From Thauera terpenica 58Eu (GTDB taxonomy: Bacteria; Pseudomonadota; Gammaproteobacteria; Burkholderiales; Rhodocyclaceae), in contig NZ_ATJV01000059.1 in the NCBI RefSeq assembly GCF_000443165.1, positions 124,001 through 188,000 on the forward strand: a DNA stretch of 64,000 nt, in the 5' to 3' direction. A program made the position numbers and the translations under genes. The notes below the pieces were generated by a model. That model was not told the origin of the DNA. It worked only from the letters and a program-made list of their open reading frames with translations, and made no database searches. Each line of letters opens with the position of its first letter. Position 1 is the first letter of the stretch. Positions 58,220 through 64,000 of this stretch are shown piece after piece.

Positions 58220-59293
58220 ATGAGCCGCTACTGGAGCGCCGTCGTCCACGGCCTGACCCCTTACGTTCCCGGCGAACAGCCCAAACTCGACGACCTGGTC
58301 AAGCTCAACACCAACGAGCACCCCTACGGACCGTCGCCAAAGGCGCTGGAGGCGATCCGCGCCGCCACCAGCGACGCACTGCGCCTCTATCCCGACCCCA
58401 ACGCCGATGCGCTGAAGGCAGCGCTCGCCAAACGCCACGGGCTGCAAACAAAGCAGATCTTCGTCGGCAACGGCTCGGACGAAGTGCTGGCTCACACCTT
58501 CATGGCCTTGCTGAAGCAGGACAGGCCGCTGTGGTTTCCCGACATCACTTACAGCTTTTACCCGGTGTATTGCGGGCTGTACGGCATCGAGCAGCGCACG
58601 ATCCCGCTCGCGGACGACTTCTCCATCAAGGTCGAGGACTACCTGCCTCAAGGCAGCGAACGCCCGGGCGCGATCATCTTCGCCAACCCCAACGCCCCGA
58701 CCGGCCGCCTGCTGCCGCTGCAAGCCGTTGAACGCATTGTCGCTGCCAACCAGGATGGGGTGGTGGTGGTCGATGAGGCCTATGTGGATTTTGGCGGCGA
58801 GAGCGCGATCAGCCTGATCGATCGCTATCCGAACCTGCTGGTGGTGCACACTTTCTCCAAGAGCCGCTCGCTCGCCGGCCTGCGCGTGGGGTTCGCCGCT
58901 GGCCATGCCGACCTCATCGACGCCCTGGAGCGGGTGAAGGACAGCTTCAATTCCTACCCGCTCGACCGCCTGGCGATCGCCGGCGCGGTGGCCTCGGTCG
59001 AGGACGAGGCCTTCTTCCAGGAGAGTTGCAACAAGGTGATCGCAACACGCGAGACCCTGGTCAAGGAGATGCAGGCGCTGGGTTTTGAGGTCCTGCCCTC
59101 GGCAGCGAATTTCATCTTCGCTCGCCACCCCGAGCGCGACGGCGCGGAATTGACCGCCGAACTGCGCAAGCGCGCGATCATCGTGCGCCACTTCAAGGCG
59201 CCGCGCATCGATCAGTTCATGCGCATCACGATAGGCACGGACGCGCAGTGCGCACTGCTTGTCGGTGCGCTGAAGGACATTCTCGGGCAGTGA
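58220..59293 (+). CDS. hisC: Histidinol-phosphate aminotransferase
   Basis: 357-aa PLP enzyme, step 7 of histidine synthesis. [19 protein letters not shown] at the N-terminus; [33 protein letters not shown] lysine in [20 protein letters not shown]-terminal [12 protein letters not shown]. It lies on the plus strand while every other his gene here is on the minus strand, between hisD and hisB, so it must use its own promoter in the 152-bp hisB-hisC spacer. Full length, with no decay. Confidence 0.96.
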   Translation: MSRYWSAVVHGLTPYVPGEQPKLDDLVKLNTNEHPYGPSPKALEAIRAATSDALRLYPDPNADALKAALAKRHGLQTKQIFVGNGSDEVLAHTFMALLKQDRPLWFPDITYSFYPVYCGLYGIEQRTIPLADDFSIKVEDYLPQGSERPGAIIFANPNAPTGRLLPLQAVERIVAANQDGVVVVDEAYVDFGGESAISLIDRYPNLLVVHTFSKSRSLAGLRVGFAAGHADLIDALERVKDSFNSYPLDRLAIAGAVASVEDEAFFQESCNKVIATRETLVKEMQALGFEVLPSAANFIFARHPERDGAELTAELRKRAIIVRHFKAPRIDQFMRITIGTDAQCALLVGALKDILGQ

Positions 59294-59361
59294 AGGAGCG
59301 AGGATGGACAGGACCTTGCAGAAAGGCCTGCACCGTCCCCCAGAACTGGCTCCCAAGTCAG

Positions 59362-59461
59362 CCCGAGGCGGCCGTGGCATCCCTGGCGCAGACGAGGACT
59401 GTCTGAGCCCGCAGGGCGAGTTCCGCAGCCTGCAGAAGGGATGCCACGGCCGCCTCGGGCG
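59362..59461. repeat. 23-bp perfect inverted repeat with 54-nt loop
   Basis: Left arm 59362-59384 begins CCCGAGGCGGCCGTGGCAT; right arm 59439-59461 is its exact reverse complement, ending GGCCGCCTCGGG. The loop contains one copy of the ~50-bp GAGGACTGTCTGAGC...GAGTTCCGCAGCC element. As RNA it would be a very strong hairpin and could terminate hisC and hisD transcripts. Confidence 0.85.
59383..59436 (+). repeat. ~50-bp element, copy A
   Basis: Contains CGAGGACTGTCTGAGC and GCGAGTTCCGCAGCCTG, separated by a variable CCGCAG. The same element lies inverted at 59580-59633. Confidence 0.75.
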
Positions 59462-59579
59462 GAGCGCAAGCCACCGCGCGGCGCCCTCTTGTCAAAGCCC
59501 CTGCCCAATACAACAAACAATACGCAGCCAAAAAGAAACAAAAGCCTTCGATTCGCCGGCGCTGCGCAGGGTATTCGTT

Positions 59580-59633
59580 GCAGGCTGCGGAACTCGCTCG
59601 CTTTGCTCGCTCAGACAGTCCTCGCCTGCGCCA
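59580..59633 (-). repeat. ~50-bp element, copy B (inverted)
   Basis: On the minus strand it reads GGCGCAGGCGAGGACTGTCT and then GAGTTCCGCAGCCTG, with a longer GAGCAAAGCGA middle. Matches copy A outside that middle. Confidence 0.75.
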
Positions 59634-59647
59634 CGAACACCCTGCAC

Positions 59648-59713
59648 ATCACCGGCTTGGTCGGTGCAGGTGCGAACCGCATCACCGGCTTGGCCGGTGC
59701 AGGTGCGAACATC
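59648..59713. repeat. 33-bp tandem repeat, two copies
   Basis: Two adjacent 33-bp units (59648-59680 and 59681-59713) sharing ATCACCGGCTTGG and CGGTGCAGGTGCGAAC with one Y difference. Each contains a CACCGGC-TTG-GYCGGTG hairpin, perfect in unit 2. Not CRISPR: no spacers, only two units. Confidence 0.85.
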
Positions 59714-59774
59714 GGGGCGCGACTGCACGAGGTCAAAGCCAGGCCCGGACCCAGGCCCGCGCTCACCCATCCCG

Positions 59775-61082
59775 TCAGTCCTTGAGCCGCATCTCCGCGG
59801 AGCGCGCGTGGGCCTGCAAGCCCTCGCCGTGGGCGAGGATGGACGCCACCTTGCCCAGATGCTGGGCGCCGGCCTGCGAAATGTTGATGATGCTGGTGCG
59901 CTTCTGGAAGTCGTAGGTGCCCAGCGGCGACGAGAAGCGTGCGCTGCGCATCGTCGGCAGCACGTGGTTCGGCCCGGCGCAGTAATCGCCCAGCGCCTCC
60001 ACCGCCCAATGACCCACAAAGATCGCACCGGCATGACGGATGTGATCAATCCAGGCCTCGGCATCCTCCAAAGCCAGCTCCAGATGCTCGGGCGCGATGC
60101 GGTTGGCGATGGTGCAGGCCTGCTCCAGACTATCGACGTGGATCAACGCCCCCCGGTTCGCCAGCGACTTCGCGATCGTCTCGCGGCGCGGCATGGTCGG
60201 CAGCAGGCGGTCGATTGCGGCGTGCACCGCATCAATGAAACCCGCGTCAGTGCACAGCAGGATGGACTGCGCCAGTTCGTCATGCTCGGCCTGAGCGAAC
60301 ATATCCATCGCCACCCACTCGGCGTGGCCGGAACCATCCGAGATGATCAGGACCTCGGACGGACCCGCCACCATGTCGATGCCGACCGTACCGAAGACGC
60401 GGCGTTTGGCCTCGGCCACGTAGGCATTGCCCGGGCCGACGATCTTGTCCACCTGAGGAATGGTCTGCGTGCCGTAAGCAAGCGCGCCCACCGCCTGTGC
60501 CCCACCGATGGTGAACACCCTATCCACACCGGTGATCGCCGCGGCGGCCAGCACCAGCGCATTTTTCTCCCCACCCGGCGTAGGCACCACCATGATCAGC
60601 TCGCCAACCCCTGCCACCTTGGCCGGGATCGCATTCATCAGCACCGAACTCGGATAGGATGCCCGCCCGCCCGGCACATACAGACCGACGCGATCGAGCG
60701 CCGTCACCTTCTGCCCCAACCGGGTGCCGTCGGCCTCGGCAAACTCCCAGGACTCCAGCTTCTGGCGCTCGTGATAGGCCCGCACCCGTTCGGCGGCGAC
60801 CATCAGCGCCTCACGCTGCACCAATGGCAAGCTGTCCAGCGCAGAGTGCAGCTCCGCCTGCGGCAGTTCGAGCTGCGCCATCGATGCAACATCAAGCCCG
60901 TCGAAGCGCCGTGTGTACTCGACCACCGCAACATCACCCGTGGATCGCACCGCACGGAGGATTTCGCTGACCGCCGCGTCGATGCGCTCGTCGGCCTCGG
61001 AGGCGAAGGCCAACAGGGCGTCGAGCGTGCTCATGAATTCGGGCGCACGCGCATCAAGGCGGCGGATGGGCGTCTGGCTCAT
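59775..61082 (-). CDS. hisD: Histidinol dehydrogenase
   Basis: 435-aa zinc, NAD-dependent four-electron oxidase giving histidine from histidinol. Landmarks: [71 protein letters not shown], and the active-site His-rich IAPEHLEL and [27 protein letters not shown]. Follows hisG by 10 bp. Confidence 0.97.
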   Translation of the reverse strand: MSQTPIRRLDARAPEFMSTLDALLAFASEADERIDAAVSEILRAVRSTGDVAVVEYTRRFDGLDVASMAQLELPQAELHSALDSLPLVQREALMVAAERVRAYHERQKLESWEFAEADGTRLGQKVTALDRVGLYVPGGRASYPSSVLMNAIPAKVAGVGELIMVVPTPGGEKNALVLAAAAITGVDRVFTIGGAQAVGALAYGTQTIPQVDKIVGPGNAYVAEAKRRVFGTVGIDMVAGPSEVLIISDGSGHAEWVAMDMFAQAEHDELAQSILLCTDAGFIDAVHAAIDRLLPTMPRRETIAKSLANRGALIHVDSLEQACTIANRIAPEHLELALEDAEAWIDHIRHAGAIFVGHWAVEALGDYCAGPNHVLPTMRSARFSSPLGTYDFQKRTSIINISQAGAQHLGKVASILAHGEGLQAHARSAEMRLKD

Positions 61083-61092
61083 GGGCAGCTCC

Positions 61093-61737
61093 TCAGGGTT
61101 TGACCGCGCCGGCGAAAGCGTCGAGCACCGGCTGCAAGAGCTCGCGCTTGAGCTTGAGCGAGGCCTGGTTGACGATCAAGCGTGCGCTGATCGGCATGAT
61201 GTCCTCAACCTCTTCCAGGTTGTTGGCACGCAAGGTGCCCCCGGTCGACACCAGATCGACGATCGCATCCGCCAGCCCGACCAGCGGCGCCAGCTCCATC
61301 GAGCCGTACAGCTTGATCAGATCGGCGTGCATGCCCTTGCCGGCAAAATGCGCCTTGGCAGCGTTGATGTATTTGGTGGCGATACGGATGCGCCCGCCCG
61401 GCCGCGTCGCCGCAGCGTAGTCGAAACCCTTTTGCACAGCCACGCACAGTCGACAGGCGGCAATGTTGAGATCGAGCGGCTGGTACAGACCTGCGCCGCC
61501 ATGTTCGAGCAACACATCCTTGCCAGCGATGCCGATGTCGGCCGCGCCGTACTGCACGTAAGTGGGCGTGTCGGTGGCACGCACGATGACCAAGCGCACA
61601 TCGGGCCGATTGGTGCCGATGATGAGCTTGCGCGATGATTCGGGGTTGTCGGTGGGGACGATGCCGGCCGCCGCCAGCAGCGGCAGCGTCTCTTCAAAGA
61701 TGCGCCCCTTGGAGAGGGCAAGCGTGATGCTGGACAC
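61093..61737 (-). CDS. hisG: ATP phosphoribosyltransferase, short form
   Basis: First enzyme of histidine synthesis, 214 aa. [52 protein letters not shown] (PRPP side), and [20 protein letters not shown]. It lacks the C-terminal regulatory domain, so it is the HisGS type that needs HisZ for activity and feedback; hisZ is not in the window. The start is the GTG at 61737, directly before [10 protein letters not shown]; a TACAAT -10 lies at 61772-61767. Confidence 0.96.
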   Translation of the reverse strand: MSSITLALSKGRIFEETLPLLAAAGIVPTDNPESSRKLIIGTNRPDVRLVIVRATDTPTYVQYGAADIGIAGKDVLLEHGGAGLYQPLDLNIAACRLCVAVQKGFDYAAATRPGGRIRIATKYINAAKAHFAGKGMHADLIKLYGSMELAPLVGLADAIVDLVSTGGTLRANNLEEVEDIMPISARLIVNQASLKLKRELLQPVLDAFAGAVKP

Positions 61738-61766
61738 GGCGAAAAACCTTGTTCGTTCGGGATGAC

Positions 61767-61772
61767 ATTGTA
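61767..61772 (-). promoter_or_regulatory. -10 box of hisG
   Basis: TACAAT on the minus strand, about 30 bp before the GTG start, with a GGTTAACA block near the -35 position. Confidence 0.5.
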
Positions 61773-61887
61773 ACCCGGCGCCGCTTCTGTTAACCTTCAG
61801 AGGACGGGCTGAATCGCAGGTGGCGGTTCGGCCTTTTCTTTTGTCGTGGCGCTCCGCCGACACGCCTACTGCGCAGGAATTCGCAAC

Positions 61888-62295
61888 ATGAAACCGTCGA
61901 TCATCGTCTCCAGCAACGACCTCGAGCGCCTCGAGGGCCTCCTCACCCTGCCCCCGTTCCGCAGCCGCAGCGATCTCGACGGACTGCGCGCAGAACTGGA
62001 GCGCGCCGATGTGCGCGAGCCGCAGGACATGCCCGCTGATGTCATCACCATGAACAGCCGCGCCCGCTTTCTCGAGGTCGGTACGGGACGCGAATACGAG
62101 CTCACCCTCGCCTATCCGAAGGACGCGAATGCCGAAGCTCAGCGCGTATCGATCTTCTCGCCGGCCGGCAGCGCCCTGCTCGGCTTGACGGCTGGCCAGT
62201 CCATCGACTGGAGCACGGGCGAAGGCAAGGCGCTGCACCTGAAGGTACTGGAAGTCACCTGGCAGCCTGAAGCGAACGATCAGTTCGACCTCTGA
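61888..62295 (+). CDS. rnk: Rnk-type nucleoside diphosphate kinase regulator / GreA-fold protein
   Basis: 135-aa protein with a C-terminal GreA/GreB FKBP-like domain ([57 protein letters not shown]) and a short N-terminal helical arm. It binds RNA polymerase near the secondary channel and was named for restoring NDP kinase levels. The start at 61888 (MKPSIIVSS) matches the family; an upstream frame start is not conserved. Divergent from hisG. Confidence 0.9.
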   Translation: MKPSIIVSSNDLERLEGLLTLPPFRSRSDLDGLRAELERADVREPQDMPADVITMNSRARFLEVGTGREYELTLAYPKDANAEAQRVSIFSPAGSALLGLTAGQSIDWSTGEGKALHLKVLEVTWQPEANDQFDL

Positions 62296-62302
62296 GCCCA
62301 CC

Positions 62303-62318
62303 CCCGCACACGTGCGGG
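62303..62318. terminator. Hairpin downstream of rnk
   Basis: CCCGCA-CACG-TGCGGG, 8 bp after the rnk stop. GC-rich stem without a T-run. Confidence 0.5.
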
Positions 62319-62346
62319 CGCACCCAGGTGATCACAGCAGGCAAGA

Positions 62347-62366
62347 ACGCGCCCTCACGGGCGCGT
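62347..62366. terminator. Hairpin downstream of murA
   Basis: ACGCGCCC-TCAC-GGGCGCGT, a perfect 8-bp stem in the convergent rnk-murA spacer, 8 bp past the murA stop. Likely ends murA transcripts; no long T-run. Confidence 0.55.
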
Positions 62367-62373
62367 CCGTCGT

Positions 62374-63889
<1,516 letters not shown>

Positions 63890-63900
63890 GATTCAATCCT

Positions 63901-64000
63901 TTACGACCGCAGCTTGTAGCCTCGCGCAAGCATGGCGAGGGTGAGCGCCGCGAGGCACACAAAACAGGCGGACACCACGCCCAGCGACAGCCAGGGAGAA
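63901..64000 (-). CDS. ABC-2-type transporter permease, C-terminal end (partial)
   Basis: Only the last 32 codons are in the window: ...SLGVVSACFVCLAALTLAML..., ending in GYKLRS and a TAA at 63901. A final hydrophobic helix followed by a short basic tail (RGYKLRS) is typical of ABC-2 permeases of the YadH type found just upstream of bolA-murA. The 5' part lies beyond the window edge. Confidence 0.75.
   Translation of the reverse strand, partial: SPWLSLGVVSACFVCLAALTLAMLARGYKLRS

Larger units (their letters stand above)
59294..59774. other. 481-bp repeat-rich spacer between hisC and hisD
   Basis: Convergent spacer without a credible gene. Contents: a long perfect inverted repeat (59362-59461), two inverted copies of a ~50-bp element (59383-59436 and 59580-59633), an AT-richer stretch (about 59500-59560) unlike the flanks, and a 33-bp tandem duplication (59648-59713). 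Confidence 0.8.

Noticed and set aside
59648-59713. CRISPR array
   Set aside because: Two directly adjacent 33-bp units without spacers, and no cas genes.
59304-61103. 599-codon plus-strand frame across the repeat spacer and hisD
   Set aside because: It runs through the inverted repeats and antisense to hisD; composition is antisense-like.

Overview
This is a GC-rich chromosomal window from a betaproteobacterium. Syntenic blocks (trpEGDC behind rpe-gph, the murA-hisGD...hisBHAFIE-HIT-tatABC block, ctaC-ctaD) and protein types point to Rhodocyclales, Thauera/Azoarcus-like. That placement is inference from gene order and family recognition, not from a search. Almost all of it is core chromosome with tight operons and many 4-bp ATGA/GTGA overlaps. 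I see no rRNA, tRNA, CRISPR array or intact insertion sequence.

Layout. 1-2.8 kb: aa3-type cytochrome c oxidase subunits I and II (minus), with an FNR/Anr-like box lying on the ctaC promoter. 3-11.7 kb: an operon (minus) of a small exported protein, folE2, an FAD oxidoreductase, DUF1365, a cyclopropane-fatty-acid-synthase-like methyltransferase, an SDR and a SnoaL-like protein. A Na/Pi cotransporter reads away from it, followed by a MerR-type regulator that carries the full adenosylcobalamin photoreceptor signature of CarH/LitR. Three copies of one palindrome (TTTGTCC-N-GGACAAA type) sit at the folE2-operon promoter and at the regulator's own promoter, which suggests a light/B12 switch. 11.9-15.9 kb: a KefB/C-type antiporter, a transposase scrap, and recQ. 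16-23.2 kb: TonB-dependent receptor, YfiR, hybrid histidine kinase and a REC-PAS-GGDEF-EAL protein, a four-gene c-di-GMP signalling unit.

23.2-30.3 kb: branched-chain/aromatic amino-acid catabolism: Leu-type dehydrogenase, fused indolepyruvate:ferredoxin oxidoreductase, NSS amino-acid transporter, and Lrp/AsnC regulator. 30.4-35.8 kb: FKBP isomerase, msrA, tamB. 35.8-41.4 kb: rpe-gph-[trpL]-trpE-G-D-C, with a leader peptide carrying Trp-Arg-Trp just before its stop, i.e. probable attenuation. 41.5-45.5 kb: GAF/MshEN/GspE-type ATPase, a cyclic-nucleotide-phosphodiesterase-type metallo-beta-lactamase fold protein, and a two-FHA protein. 45.6-48.5 kb: sucCD with a clear terminator, then a DUF2889 gene. 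48.8-52.4 kb: FimV-like protein, NIF3-like protein, DegS/DegQ-type protease.

52.4-64 kb: tatC-tatB-tatA, HIT, hisE-I-F-A-H-B (minus), hisC on the opposite strand, hisD, hisG, rnk (+), murA, a BolA-family gene and the end of an ABC permease. The reversed hisC is bordered by a 480-bp repeat-rich spacer with a 23-bp perfect inverted repeat, two inverted copies of a ~50-bp element, and a 33-bp tandem repeat.
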